Below, one piece after another: positions 52,702 through 64,000 of a stretch of DNA of 64,000 bases; within the stretch, counting starts at the first letter, position 1, and the number at the start of each line of letters is the position of its first letter. Both the position numbers and the translations under genes were made by a program. The stretch covers positions 11,780,001-11,844,000 of the forward strand of contig JAHCVI010000001.1 in the NCBI GenBank assembly GCA_019096155.1, given 5' to 3'. This stretch comes from Staphylotrichum longicolle. Taxonomy: Eukaryota > Ascomycota > Sordariomycetes > Sordariales > Chaetomiaceae. A model generated the notes under the pieces. That model saw nothing but the letters and a program-made list of their open reading frames with translations. It searched no databases and was not told where the DNA came from.

Positions 52702-55620
52702 GGCGTCTCGAGGAGGCCGGGAGGATGGCCTCCCAGGAGCCGAAGGTGGGCGGTGCCTGGCGAAACTGTCTGGGACGTTCCGGCGACCCCAATCGGATCA
52801 GCAGCCAGACTGCGGATGACGTCTCGTGCCCGCTGTCCGGAAGATTGTGGAGGTTCCGGCAATGTCGAAATTAGGCGGGAACCTCTCTCATGCTATTGCC
52901 GCCCGAGCCACGGCTTCCCCACACGGGAGCGCAACCAGGAACCAGTTTATGCGCTCGCTTGTGTCTCCCTCTTGTGTCCCCTGCTCGTCGTCTGGCCGGT
53001 GAGGGGAAGCAATTGTCTGTGCGTCAGGGAATTGGAGAAGCTGCGCCGTGTGCGTATGTGTGTGTAGACAGACGCCTGAGTCGTTCAGTTCTGCGATGGC
53101 GTGGTGCAAGTCGGTCTCGCTCGTGTCTCTCGTGTTTGCGCGCGATGGCTGCCGGGTCGAGCGCGTCGTCTTAGCTGCCAGCAACCCCGATATGATCGCG
53201 AGGTGGGACGTTCGAGGTAGATTCGTCTGACAGGAGCCTTGGTCAGTCTTCATGCCTGCTGGCCAGATTCTCCGGCGCCGCTTACACGGGGTGTGGGCTG
53301 GCTGGCAGGTTGAAACGCTGAGGGACCACAGTTGGAGAGCGCAAGGTGTGGGGTAATAGCTCGGGATGGTGGTCCGGGGAGAACGCCTGGGGTAAATCAG
53401 CCGGCCAGTTGATAGTGCGTCTGGGCCTGGTTTGGTCGAGGTTTCCGAGTGACGGGTGACGGTGAAGAAAGAGATCAGTGCCACCGAGATCCGTCTGAGT
53501 AAGGCGCGTTGAATACGGGGACTGGCGGTGTCTGACGTCTGTCTCGGCTGGGAAACGTGGGGTCCAGGCGCAATTGCTCGGTTTCTGTGCGACCTTACCA
53601 CGTTTTGTTTGGCGTCGCAGGTAACACAGCGACTTGAGGAGCTCGTCGGGCAGGAGCTAAGAAAGAGGGATCTGGGACATGGCGGAACGCAGAAGCAGCA
53701 GCGATAGTGGCGGGGGTCAAGCAGAGAGCTGCCCGTTGTGCTAGCACCTCGTACAGACCCGAGGAAGAACAAGCAATGCCCTGTGAGGATTGCGAAAAGC
53801 GGAATGCGCAATGCGCGACACCCGGATCAGTACCGACGGAATTCAGAATGCACGATACAGAATGGCGCTGTGCGGTAGGGCCAGAATCCGAGAGACAATG
53901 AATTGATGACCGACGAGGCAGTTTGATGGGCAATTCCCAAGGGAACGGCTGCAAACGTGCAAGTTGCAACGCAGCAACCCAAGTCAAAGCTCTGGGCCCG
54001 TTTTAATCATGGCGATGTAATCATGGAGCCCCGCGTGGATGACCGTGTGGGGTGGATGTTGCCAGGAGCTCTTTGCTGGCTGGCTGGCACCCAAGCTCGG
54101 CTTTTGAGCTTTCAGGGCAGCCCAGGTGCTGCGGGGCATGTCTCGGTCTGGCCCAACACCACCTCTGTATCCTGAGAGAACAAAACGGATCCCAACTTCC
54201 AACCCAGGCAAAAAGAAAAAAAATAGGAAAGAAAGAATGTGTAGTTAGATCAAGACTGTCCTTTTCATACCAAGGCACCAAACTGCATGACATCTGGGGA
54301 AACTTTGCAATTCGTGATGCAGGGCGCGAAACGCCATCTGGTACTTCGTAAGGTACCTCACCTTCCTTGGATAGTTCACGTTTGTTACCGTTTTCTTCCA
54401 GGCCGATGTGTAATGGTCGAAGCCCATCCATTCGTGACCCAGGGTCGCAAGATGCCATGGAAACTGATTGAAAAGCCTCCCAGGCATACTGTTCTCGGGA
54501 AATAGATTGACGCACAAGGGTTTTGTCTTGCATCGAACTGGAGCTGCTTGAGCTTGCCAAGGTACCTTACACAGTGACGAACATGCAACCTGGAAGCCTG
54601 ACAGGAGCCGGAATACGAATCTACCGCTGCACTCCCGACAGGACTGGTGCTCACCCTATCTCGATCTATTCCTGTGGTCATATTGGGGCTGAGGCGTTTG
54701 GCAGCATTGACAATGGCAATTCTTCAACCTCTGCGTGCATTTTTCCTGCAGTTTGCTCGGGCATCTTGGGCGCTCTGGTCTGTGTAACTTTCCAAAAGGA
54801 CGGGAAGCGCCAACTCAAGCTCGGAGGGGGAAGGGCAGGGCTTCCCCAGAAAAGCACGGGCCCACATCACAGAACAGTGCTTCCAGAATGCTTCTAGCGC
54901 CGGTCTGTGCATCGTTCTTCTTGATCCTTGGCTCAGGTCGTTTCCTGGTCTCTGCAAGCCCCTCCATGCAGAACCAGCCAGCACAGGGTTAGGCTGGCTC
55001 GGTTGGTTTCCAGTTGACAAACATGACAGCAAACCAAAAGAAACCCACGTGCAGAGCGCTGGCTTATCTCTTGCCAAAGTTGGCACGTTGTAGAAGCAAG
55101 CCGCGAAGGCATTGGATGCGCAAGTCTCCGGGTGGATTGGCGGCTGTCACTGGCCGACTTGCAGGTTGCCCGGGGACTTGCTTCCCTGTGCATTGAGACA
55201 GCTGGAGGCTTGGGAAGGGCGAGAAACCAAAACTACCCCTACACGTAGTCGTCCACCCGGGAACAGGGGTTGACACCCCAGAACGAGACAGTCAGCAGAC
55301 GCCGAGAAATGAGCAAGAAAAGGCTCAACATAGATTACTCATGGCTCAGCTGCGGATATTCTCACTTCAAGTCGGAGTTCGGAGGAAAGACCCTATCGCC
55401 GCGCTAGGGATAGGGTTCGCACCGGTCCAACCCGAAAGCCGATGCTCGAAGCTTCCGGCGGAAGGGCACGGACCACTCCAAGTTAGCTCAGCAGGCGCCA
55501 CCTCGAAACGTCATTCGCAACCAAGTCCGAGATCAAAACCTCAACCAAGACCACCCTCGGTCCATCCACGCTTTCCACCCTCATACTGCTGTCGAGCCAT
55601 CAAAAGCGAAACAGCCCACA
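52702..55620. other. Long gene-free stretch
   Basis: Nearly 3 kb without a gene that I can support. A 307-codon frame at 52888-53811 (minus) is compositionally odd and probably lies in the leader of the cNMP/F-box gene. No repeat or RNA gene seen. Confidence 0.45.
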
Positions 55621-56711
55621 ATGTTCACAATCACGATCCGCGCAGGGCCCGCGCGCCTCGCATCCAAGGCCCCGCAACTCGCCGTCCGCGCGTTCCATCA
55701 ATCCGCCCCCAAGAACACCTTCTTCACTTCGAGGACAGCGTCGCTCGCTGCCCGCGCCAACACCAAGACCTCTAGCAACATCCTCTCCCGCCTCCAAGGT
55801 GCCTCCCGCGGCTACCGGGCGCAATATGGCAGCGGCAGCGTCTACGTCGATCCCGCCGCCCGCCGCAAGGAGCTGCTCCGCAAGCTGATGATCGGCGGCG
55901 CCATCTTCGGCGGCACTCTCGTCACCGTCAACGCCATGTTCAACCGCGAGACGAGGACCGACGGGGGCATGCCGCCGTTTGAGCGCTCATACCTCAACCG
56001 GACCTTCATGCACACCGGTCTCGGCGTGGGCATCATCGGCCTGTCGGCCTACAAGATGGTCCAGAGCGGCTTTGTCTACCGCCTCATGGTCACGAACCCG
56101 TGGATCGTGGGCATCGGTGGTCTCGCTCTCAGCATCGGCAGCATGATTGCCACCCGCGCGATTGACCCCGACAAGTGAGTGCTCCTGCAATCCTATCAAA
56201 GATGAAAACCTGCTAACAGATTCGCAGCTACCTCCCCAAGTACGCCTGCTGGACCGCCTTCAACATCACCCAGGCCGCGCTGGTCGCCCCGCTCATGACT
56301 ATTGCCCCGCCCGCTCTCCTCGCCCGTGCCGGCCTCTACACCCTCGCCATGATGGGCAGCATCTCGATCGTGGGCGCCACCGCCAAGCAGGACAAGTACA
56401 TGTACATCGGTGGTCCCCTCCTGGCCGGCGCCGCCATCGTCGCCGTGTCCGGCTTCGCGCCGCTCGTGCTCCCCGCGACGGCCGTCCGCACGCTCGCCTT
56501 CAGCGAGAACCTCTGGCTGTACGGTGGCCTGGCCGTCTTTGGCGGCTTCACGCTCTATGACGTGCAAAAGGTGCTGTACCACGCCCGCGCGGCGCAGCGC
56601 GGCATCATCAAGGAAGACCCCGTCAACGAGAGCATCAGCCTCGAGCTCGACTTCCTCAACATCTTTGTGCGCATGGTGCAGATTCTGATGATGCAGCAAC
56701 GGAGGAAGTAG
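55621..56711 (+). CDS. Mitochondrial Bax inhibitor-1 family protein (GHITM/MICS1-like)
   Basis: A 345-residue inner-membrane protein. Exons: 55621-56174 and 56228-56711. The N-terminus is a mitochondrial presequence (Arg-rich, no acidic residue, VRAFHQSAPK). It is followed by a connecting segment and seven or eight transmembrane helices of the BI-1/TMBIM fold (GGAIFGGTLVTVNAMF, TGLGVGIIGLSAY, NPWIVGIGGLALSIGSMIATR, AFNITQAALVAPL, and so on). The C-terminal helix pair FGGFTLYDVQKVLYHARA and ISLELDFLNIFVRMVQILMM carries the family's paired Asp residues that gate Ca2+/H+. The human relative GHITM (TMBIM5) maintains cristae and exchanges Ca2+/H+. Function here is inferred from family. Confidence 0.93.
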
Positions 56712-57055
56712 GCGTGGCCGGGTTGTCTTGTGTGTGTGTGTGTGTGTGTGTGTGATACCTAAAGAGAGAGGAGTGGATAGTGGGCTTGGTCAGGGATAAA
56801 TAGGCGCGACAAGTCTCTACTCGGTGTTTTTCTTTTGTTGATTAGCCATGTCCCACCCAAGAATGGGCTCGTGGCTGGGAGGGAAGAGGAGTCGTCTGCG
56901 GTTCGACCATGTACATCTAGTCATTTGACAAACAAACTACCAAAAAAAAGCACAAAAAGTTTGAACTCCGCTCCCAACGCCTCTTGCCATACCATACATA
57001 TTTCTCTGTAGACCCTGTTCCCAACGCCAAACACACCTTCTTCCTCCCCCCCGCC
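56712..57055. repeat. Convergent 3' flank with (TG)n microsatellite
   Basis: A (TG)13 tract at 56729-56754 lies just past the stop of the BI-1 family gene. The rest is 3' flank of that gene and of MsrA. Confidence 0.7.
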
Positions 57056-57784
57056 CTACTTCAACTCGGGAAACGTCCGCAGATAATGGCTCGGACACTC
57101 GTACCCGTACGGGTTCTTGGTCAGGTACAGCTGATGATAGTCCTCGGCGTCCCACCACTGCTTGGCGGGCAGGATCTCGGTGACGATCTTGCCGCCCCAC
57201 CACTGCTCGTTGGCGCGCTTCGTGACGTCGCGCGCCGCCGCCTCCTGCTCGGGCGAGTGGAAGAAGATGCCGCTGCGGTACTGCGTGCCGCGGTCGGGCC
57301 CCTGCTGGTTGCGCGTCGTCGGGTCGTGCATGCGGTAGAAGAACTCGAGGAGGGTGGGGTAGGACAGGCGGGACGGGTCGTAGATGAGGAGGGTCGCTTC
57401 CGCGTCTGTGGGTTTTTGGGAGAGAAACAGTTAGCATTCGAGAAGCCAAAGCGCAATTCATGACAGCCATTCGGTTGTGGATGTTGTCTTGGGGGAAGGG
57501 AAAAGGGAGAGAAGGAACGTACGCCCTGTGTTCCCGCTGCAGACGGCCTTGTACGACGGATCGCTGGTGTCGCCGCCAATGTAGCCCACGCGCGCGTCGT
57601 ACAGGCCCTTGTCGCCAAAGTGCTTGCGGAAGAGGTGCTCGACGCCCCAGAAGCAGCCGGCGGCCAGGGTCGCGCGCTCGGCGCCCTCGGGGATGCTGAC
57701 GGGGGTCGCGGGGGCGTTGCTCATCTTGCTGGCTGCGGCGGTCGTTGTGAAGGGTCGGAAGAGGCGGTGGATCAGGGAGGCCAT
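57056..57784 (-). CDS. msrA: Peptide methionine-S-sulfoxide reductase MsrA
   Basis: A 203-residue enzyme that reduces methionine-S-sulfoxide in proteins, with thioredoxin as electron donor. Exons: 57784-57523 and 57405-57056, phase 1, with the His of TGHAEA split by the intron. Catalytic Cys 44 is in AAGCFWGVEH. Substrate residues are in GYIGG, TGHAEA and the FFYRMHDPTT block; YLTKNPYGYECPSHYL near the end includes a Cys that may act in recycling. The N-terminus (MASLIHRLFRPFTTTAAASK) resembles a mitochondrial presequence, and a second Met at 21 could give a cytosolic form, as known for MsrA in other eukaryotes. Confidence 0.94.
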
Positions 57785-58690
57785 GCGCTGAAATGTTCGG
57801 TGTTGGGGGATGGAGATGGGGGATATAAACTCAGATTTGTTGAGACAGTTGTATAAGCCCGGAGCTGGTGTGGAGCTGAGTGTGGATTTCGGAGGAGCTC
57901 CGAGATGATCGCGACAGCTGCAAGTGGATTGCGTGCGATGCAGAGCTGTGAGTCAATGGGTTGTTGTGGATTCCCAAGAGTCGATGAACAGTTGTCAAAT
58001 GTCGGGTTTTATGAATGTTAAAGTTGAGGTTCAGGTTCCAGCTCGGCAACTGTGATTCCAAATTGTCTGAGCCCCAAAGCGCAGCTTGTGACGTCTGCAA
58101 CGGGATGACAAATCCCGAACGGGAGGGCGCAGAGGGACGCAATGGCTGAGAGGGGAGGTGGTGGCGGGGTAAGCAGCGGGTTAGGGTTTATACTGTATGC
58201 TAGAGTGCAGAGAAAGTCTGAAAGACACACCAAAGAATTGCAGGCACAGACAGGGCTGGGAATGTTCGTTTGGCAGGGCAATGGGCCGAACAGCGGTTCA
58301 AAGTGGTCAGTGCACCTACGCATAAAACCAACTTTCTTCCCGTGTAAGTGGCCTTGGTTATATCCTACACAAGGAGGATTACTCCAAACGGGAGCATTTT
58401 CTGAGGAAAACCATGCGAAAGAAACCCTTAGCAATTCAACCGCATCCAGATTTTGGTTTGCTTGTCACTCACGTGGCGGTTTGCCCAATGGGTCAGGGGT
58501 CGCCTTACCCACATCTTGGGGACATCAGGCCGTAATTAGAGAGACACACGAGATTTAAGTCGGACCCCTTGTTTGCGCCCTCCCCCCTTCAAAGTCAACC
58601 TAAAACTATACACAAAGCTACCCATACAGAGAAGAACCTCGCTTCAACCCATGACCATAACACCAGATAGAGGAAGAGGAGTCAGTTGTT
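57785..58690. other. Gene-free stretch
   Basis: Upstream of MsrA and downstream of the AA9 gene. No gene or RNA seen. Confidence 0.5.
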
Positions 58691-59558
58691 CTATTCCTGT
58701 TTCCTCTCATCAATTTCCGCACGATGCACCAGTCGGCTTCCCTTTCGCGATTGTTGCGGCGACGGCGACGGCGACGGCTTCTGCGATGGTTGCGACGTTT
58801 GCGGACCGTAAAGGGCCGGCCCGGGAATCGGCCATTCGTTGTCCTTACTGTCGTGAACCGAGAAGCCGAACAGCTGGGAATCGCTCTTGCTGTAAAGCTT
58901 AGCCGCCGGAACTCCAACGCCAGACAAGTCATCGGTGCCATCTCCCGTGACTTCGATGTTACCACACTGCATGTAGAACTCGGGCTCGTTGATGTGCGCC
59001 CGGTGGAGCGCGATGATCTCGTTGCGGAGCACGTACTTGCCCGGCGCAATCGACTTGGGGATGGTGGCCGAGTTGATGCCTCCGTTCTCGCGCAGCACGT
59101 CCGTCGCCCAGACGCCCTCGGTGTTGGCCGGTCCCGAGACCAGGCCCGACTCGGCAATCTTGGTCCAGCGCAAGGAAGCCTTGTCAACGCTGGCGCAGTC
59201 GCCGTTGCAGGGCGCAATGTAGGTGAGGACCGGTCCGCGGTGCCCCTCTGCCCACCCATTGGGGTTGATGACCTTGTCGTCAGAGGTCCAGAAGAACGAG
59301 GCAGTACCGCCGGCTGCGATGGCCGTAGTTGCTGGAAGGCTCCGAGCCGCGGCGGCAGACGAAGTCAGGAGAGCTAATGTCCACCTCAGGACCCTCGTCC
59401 GGGTGCTGAAGCTCCAGCCGATGGCTTTGGGTCGGGGGAAGGGTCGAGCGGCTGAAGCCCTCGTAGTCGACATTATCTAGGGTGAAGGTATTGATGTAGC
59501 CATGGGCAGCCACCTGAGTTGCGAGAAAGGTCACCGCCAGAGAAAGGTGACAAGCCAT
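58691..59558 (-). pseudogene. AA9 lytic polysaccharide monooxygenase with three frame breaks
   Basis: A copper enzyme of family AA9 that cleaves cellulose oxidatively outside the cell. The first exon gives signal MACHLSLAVTFLATQVAA and the mature N-terminal His of the histidine brace (HGYINTF). The conserved order then switches frames: frame 1 to YEGFSRS (about 59440), frame 2 for PFPRPKAIGWSFST, frame 1 for DEGPEVDISSPDFVCRRGS (from about 59400), frame 2 again from about 59330 (TTAIAAGGTASFFW) to the end. The second brace His lies in NEIIALHRAH and the Tyr region in EPEFYMQCGNIEV. No splice sites fit these three switches. Net effect is one extra, one missing, then one extra base. Either a decayed gene or clustered sequence errors. 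Confidence 0.75.
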
Positions 59559-60595
59559 GGTGGGCAAGATTGGTACAAGATTGCGAAGAAGGAAATGCAG
59601 ACGGAATCCTCCGAGCGGCGTGTAGAGGTAATGTCGAGCTGAGTTCAAGTTGGGAAATGGAGACATTGAGGGCCTGATGATTCGTCTACTTATACATCTC
59701 TGGAACAGAAACGGTCTACGGAGTTGACTGAGACAGCTGTGCTTGAGGTTGGCCACGGCGTGTTAGGGACTTTCGGAACTTTCAAGGCAGCAATCTGTTG
59801 AGCTCACACGATCGGGTTGTAGGATGCGGCAATGTAATGGCCTCTCTGGTCTTCTGGTGTTTAAGGTCACCGAGACACAGGGGTTGTGGAGCCACCAACG
59901 CCTTGGCTTTGTTTGACATTCAACTTTGGTTGATTTAGCAGGGCTGAAAACATGCTGACCTGCCCTTTTGGAAGGGTTTTTGTTTCAAAACAGCGCCCAG
60001 TCGTCGCCCACCTGCGGCAAAGCCTCATGGAAATCCGACTCCAGCGACCTGTAAGTGACCTCGGCCTCCCACTACGGCCACAAAGTGCCTTTCTCTTGGC
60101 AGCGTTGACCTGACGCAGCTGGGTCGGCCAACGTGGTGGCAACCTGGAGGATTGTCTTGGCGTGTGGTGTTTGGTTTCTCGGATTCTAGTTTGCGCCTCT
60201 CGGAAACAATGCTGAGCGGGGCGCTCACCACAGGCTCACCCAGTCATGGCAGGATCCAACCTTAAATCCTCCGCACGTGCTTGTACAATAACATTAAAAA
60301 CCCCCAGTCCCCTAGCATTCCCAACATTCGGCTTTCCCACTTGGAAGCCTTGAAGACCGCAACCCTACAAGTATCTCAAAAAATACAGAGTGACAGTCTG
60401 GCCTACCTGGTTGTCGAAGTGAGGAATAAGTAAGGCGGTCGGGAATGGAAAAGTACTACCATGCAGGCTGGGACGGAGGGAAAGTCCAGAGGAAGAGAAG
60501 GGGTGTGGAGGAGAGTAAATGAGGAGCTTGGAAATAAAGAGGTGCTGAGAGTCGTATAACCAAGGTAGAAACTGCCTGTCCAGTGCGAGTACCCC
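59559..60595. other. Gene-free stretch
   Basis: Upstream of the AA9 gene; CTTATA (minus strand TATAAG) at about 59690 may be its TATA element. Otherwise nothing seen. Confidence 0.45.
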
Positions 60596-63016
60596 TTACA
60601 CCATAACGATGTCTTCAACAACCGGAAACCTCTCCAGCGCCTCGCCATGCATCATGCCATGCACATAGGCCTCCCCGAGGAACTCGTACCTCCCCTCTCC
60701 CACCTTTCGCAGAACCACCGGCGTCTTTGCCCCGTTGAGAACCCACACCTCATCCCTTGCAACAACATCTGCTGGTCCCAGTCCCAGGCCCAGCATCTCC
60801 GCACTTGTCGTGGAGAAGATAGTTCGGGAAGCGACAGAATGCTTTGCCTGTCGAGCAAAATCCCCCTTCTCCAGCTCACCCAGTTCCAACTCCAGGATCT
60901 TCTCCTTGGTGGCCGGCTCCCGCTGGTCGCCAAAGTAGGCGTAATTGACTCGCGTGCTGTACGTGATGGTCTCCTCGAGGCGCTTCGTGAACATGTCCCA
61001 GCCGTAACTGCTGTGTTCTGGCTCGCGACGGGCGAGGACGCTGAGCAGATCGCCAATGGACGAGGACTCATCGATCTGGGAGAATTGGGTGTGTTCAAGG
61101 CGGAGGCGGCGTTCTTCCCATATCTCACGGGCTTCGTCGGTCGTTTCCAGCTCTCCGTAGGAGGAGAGATATTGATCGATGAGAAAGTTGATGAATTGAT
61201 TGGCTAGACCGGCGGATGCGGCGGGCGACGCACCGCGGAGCGTGTCGCGTGTGAGGGTGCGAGCGAGGAGATCCAGCGATGATGTGGGGGCGTGCGAGGG
61301 TGCGAGATCGCTCGAACTGCGGTTGTTAGCAAGAGGGGATAGGGATGGTTGCGGGTTGTTTGCTTACCCCTGAGTCTGTTCTTTTGTGTCGCAAGAGAGG
61401 TCAAGCAAGAGGCGGAGGAGATCCCGCCATCCCTTCCAGACGTCTTCGCTTTTCCCTCTGAATGAAAGCGTTTCACAGACCGACTCGACGATGCCCACAA
61501 GCCGACCTCGCACCAGGAGTTCCGGGTCTCCCAGCAACCGGTTGTCGGGCTCCCACATCTCACCTCCGGAGGCCATCCAACCGTCACCTCCGCCTGCTTC
61601 TGCTCCCATCCCTCCCCCGCCGTGCTTCACGGTAAAGTTCGGCACCCACGAAGGCAATGATGTGAGCTTCCGGTCAGAACCCGGTTCCCGGTGACCTAAT
61701 ATCCGCAGATCCGCGCGAAGTCGACTCACATACCGCGCCGTCCGCGTATACACCGTCTCCACTGACACCTTGTAGTCCACTGCCAGGTCTTCCGCCAGAT
61801 TGTTTCTTGTTCCCTCGGTCAACCCAAGCAACGCATAGACTTTGTCTCTCGCGTCTGAGGCCTGCGTATCCCGGTGCTTCTCCAGCAAAACATCCAATTC
61901 CACGTCCTCGTCGTTTCTGTCCCCGCTCAACGCCAAAGACGCATGTCTCCGCACCCCAAATCGCAACATGGATAGCACCAACTTCCATGTGTTGGCACTT
62001 TTATCCTCGTCCGAACTCAAGATATCCAGCATGACTTCATCCATGATCCTGTTGCCTCCCCAGGCTCTGACAGCCTCCAGGAAATAGACCGCCCTTTCGA
62101 AGCCGTCCCACGGTATCAACACGTGTCCAATGACCAGGTCGAGCTTGCGCGCCTTGAGGATCTCCTGCACGATCCACACACGCCGAAAGTACGGACGCAG
62201 CACCAGCCCGAACCACGCCCGCCACTCCTTGACGGTGATGAACTCGATGCCCAGCTTTTCGTACGCCTCTGGCTCGAGGAGATCGGCCGATGTAACCCAG
62301 TTGTATTTCTGTCTTTCCGATTCCCTGCAACAATGTCAGACCTTTTCGTTCGCATTTCCTTTGTCTCTCCAAGAGTTATCCCCGCACTCTGTAGCATTAT
62401 GCGGCCCGGGTAATGAACAACAGAAGTAATAGAAACGAAAACGAAGAAAACAAGAAGAAAAAACTTACCACTCATCCCCGCTACAAACCCTCCCCAACGA
62501 CGCCAACTGCTCCACCACCCCGGCCGCCGCCTCGGTGAACTCGTCCTCGGCCCCCAGCCACGCCAGCACGCCCTCGGCCCGCCCATAAATCTCCCCCATC
62601 ATCTTGACCTGGTCCTCGCGCTCCTGGACGCTCTCCTGGTCGATGCAGATGGCGTCGATCCAGACCCGCTCCGCCCGCGGCGCGCCGCTGAAGCACAGCA
62701 TCATGAGCGCGTTCAAGAGGTTGGGGCGCACGAGGAGGGTCGCGCCGTTGCAGAGGACCGGATGGGTCGCTTGGTCCCAGGGGTCGGTGGGTGTTGTTGC
62801 TGGTGGAGAAGGGGGGGAGTTTGGGTCCGGGCCGGGATTCAGATAGGGCGAGCCCCATGTGTAGGAGAGGGCTGTGAAGGCGGGGAGGGAGGAGGAGGAG
62901 AGGTCGTGCGCTGTGAGGGTGAAGGAGACTTCGGAGGGGTCGAGGGAGGGGAGAGGTTGGATGAGGCGGATGTGGGTTTTGGATGGGAGAGGCGTGTAAG
63001 TGAAGGGGGATGCCAT
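60596..63016 (-). CDS. HET-domain (heterokaryon incompatibility) protein
   Basis: A 741-residue protein. Exons: 63016-62469, 62324-61368, 61316-60596; phases agree. The HET domain spans residues about 40-200, with the conserved blocks FTALSYTWGSP and VWIDAICIDQESVQEREDQV, the latter followed by IYGRAEGVLAWLG. The continuation IEFITVKEW and RPYFRRVWIVQEIL is the typical end of the domain. The C-terminal 450 residues are less conserved and include a LPSWVPNFTV segment common in HET proteins. HET proteins mediate allorecognition and regulated cell death when incompatible hyphae fuse; many HET genes are silent or non-allelic, so a specific role is not shown. No NACHT, WD or ankyrin region is visible. 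Confidence 0.92.
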
Positions 63017-64000
63017 CTTGGTTGAGAGAAGTAACTGGAAAGGTGATTGCGGCCTGGGATGGATGAGGTTGAGTTGCGGTTGGGAAAGTTGCCTGGGACT
63101 CAAATGGGTTCTGTTGAGGCTGTTTTTCTTTTGTAGTACGGTATGTACATACAGTCCACTGCCGCCGCCAAGGCCATTGAGATTAATGCTTGAGCCACAT
63201 GCTTCAGGTAGCGCACCGGAAACAACCTGACGGGCTTCAAACAGGGCAGATCTTCAGAGTCAGGATGTGCGACAGGGGGCTCACAGCCTTGCGATTTCCC
63301 CTGGAAAGTTAGCACAGGGGTCTTGGAAGGACTACCGCTCATCCCGCCGGGACAAGCGCAAGTGGCAACAACTGGCGTCTGGGTTCACAGTTAAGCGCCC
63401 TGATCAAGCGCGGTTGTCGAGGTCGAAACACGCTATCGATGCAAGCCTGCCGCTCGGCACCACTGACGAGCATTCATTTCAGCCTCTGCCGTTTATGTAG
63501 GAGACTTGAAAATGTAGGATTAAGGGGCGGGCCCTTTTTTAGGTCATTGTTATCGGCCAGGCTGCAGACCGGCCCGTGCATGCTTCTCAATATTTTTCTT
63601 AGGTTCTTCCAACGACAGTTAAGACTTACAACGATAAGAAAAGCGGGTTGAGTGCTTTGACGAGGCCCGGGACGGAGGGAGAATGTCTGTGTGAGCAGCT
63701 TGGTGATGTTGCCAGGTAATGCCTTTCCCCATCTTCTGATGCGTCTCTCCCTTCTGGTCACAAGGTGAGGTGTTCGGGTCTGTGAGTGTGTTTACACCTG
63801 TTCAACATATACATTTAGCAATGTGTTTCTGAATACAATTTTGTTCTCTCGACGCCTTGCAAAACGAGTCTTAGAAAAGAAAGATTGCTCACTTCGTGAG
63901 GGTTCGACAAAGGCCCGAAAGGAAATTTGAGAAAAGCGGGAAATGGGGCAGAACAAAAGGGCATCCAACCTGACGCTGGTTGGACTCTCCATGCTGGCTC
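63017..64000. other. Gene-free stretch to the window end
   Basis: No gene supported; sequence becomes less GC-rich towards the right edge. Confidence 0.5.

Noticed and set aside
52888..53811. 307-codon minus-strand frame upstream of the cNMP/F-box gene
   Set aside because: Composition is Ser/Arg/Thr-rich with no domain pattern, and it sits where the leader of the downstream gene is expected.

Overview
The window is nuclear DNA of a filamentous ascomycete. Genes carry short spliceosomal introns (about 45-170 bp) with GT..AG ends and CTAAC/CTGAC-like branch sites, and exons are GC-rich at third positions. The gene set (HET-domain protein, Zn2Cys6 regulator, GH10 xylanase with a fungal CBM1, AA9 monooxygenase, ENA-type P-ATPase, DHA1 transporter) points to Sordariomycetes, perhaps Sordariales; the species cannot be read from sequence alone. 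I support about 27 protein loci and one intron-bearing tRNA gene. There is no CRISPR array and no intact transposon.

Layout. 1-0.9 kb: 3' end of an aldo/keto reductase. 1.4-5.5 kb and again at 11.8-12.4 kb: a dispersed family of four small beta-rich proteins with velvet-like signature strands, each with a TATA box about 133-143 bp upstream of its ATG. The first two sit in a diverged 1.75-kb tandem duplication and the first carries an in-frame stop. 5.9-10.2 kb: GFA/Mss4-like protein and an ENA-type P-ATPase that lacks an open seventh-helix region. 13-19.7 kb: GST-like protein, two hypothetical proteins and a covalent-flavin oxidase. 21.4-25.5 kb: a divergent pair, a GPI-anchored His/Cys-rich secreted protein and a ZIP zinc transporter. 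25.9-32 kb: J-domain protein, Zn2Cys6 regulator, NUDT15-like hydrolase. 32.8-38.1 kb: alkylsulfatase, tRNA-Arg, GH10 xylanase. 39.9-49.3 kb: ferric reductase, opine dehydrogenase-like protein, MFS transporter, methyltransferase and P450. 49.7-63 kb: a cyclic-nucleotide/F-box/LRR protein, mitochondrial BI-1 family protein, MsrA, a frame-broken AA9 gene and a HET protein.

The strongest candidate for an undescribed system is the divergent zinc pair. Both proteins carry a ten-residue module, C-x2-H-[G/A]-x4-C. Five copies in the transporter ectodomain and one of two copies in the secreted partner are interrupted by an intron at exactly the same place: phase 2, inside codon 8. The shared 1.3-kb intergenic region holds five copies of the hexamer CAAGGT, known as the zinc-responsive motif of Aspergillus ZafA. 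The arrangement parallels the Aspergillus zrfC/aspf2 and Candida PRA1/ZRT1 pairs, but the secreted partner looks unrelated to Pra1/Aspf2. I infer a zinc-scavenging ectodomain plus a cell-wall zinc-binding partner.

Secondary leads are the tandem velvet-like family with conserved non-coding blocks, a protein joining two cyclic-nucleotide-binding domains to an F-box and LRRs, and a possible small metabolic cluster (opine dehydrogenase, MFS, methyltransferase, P450) without a backbone synthase.
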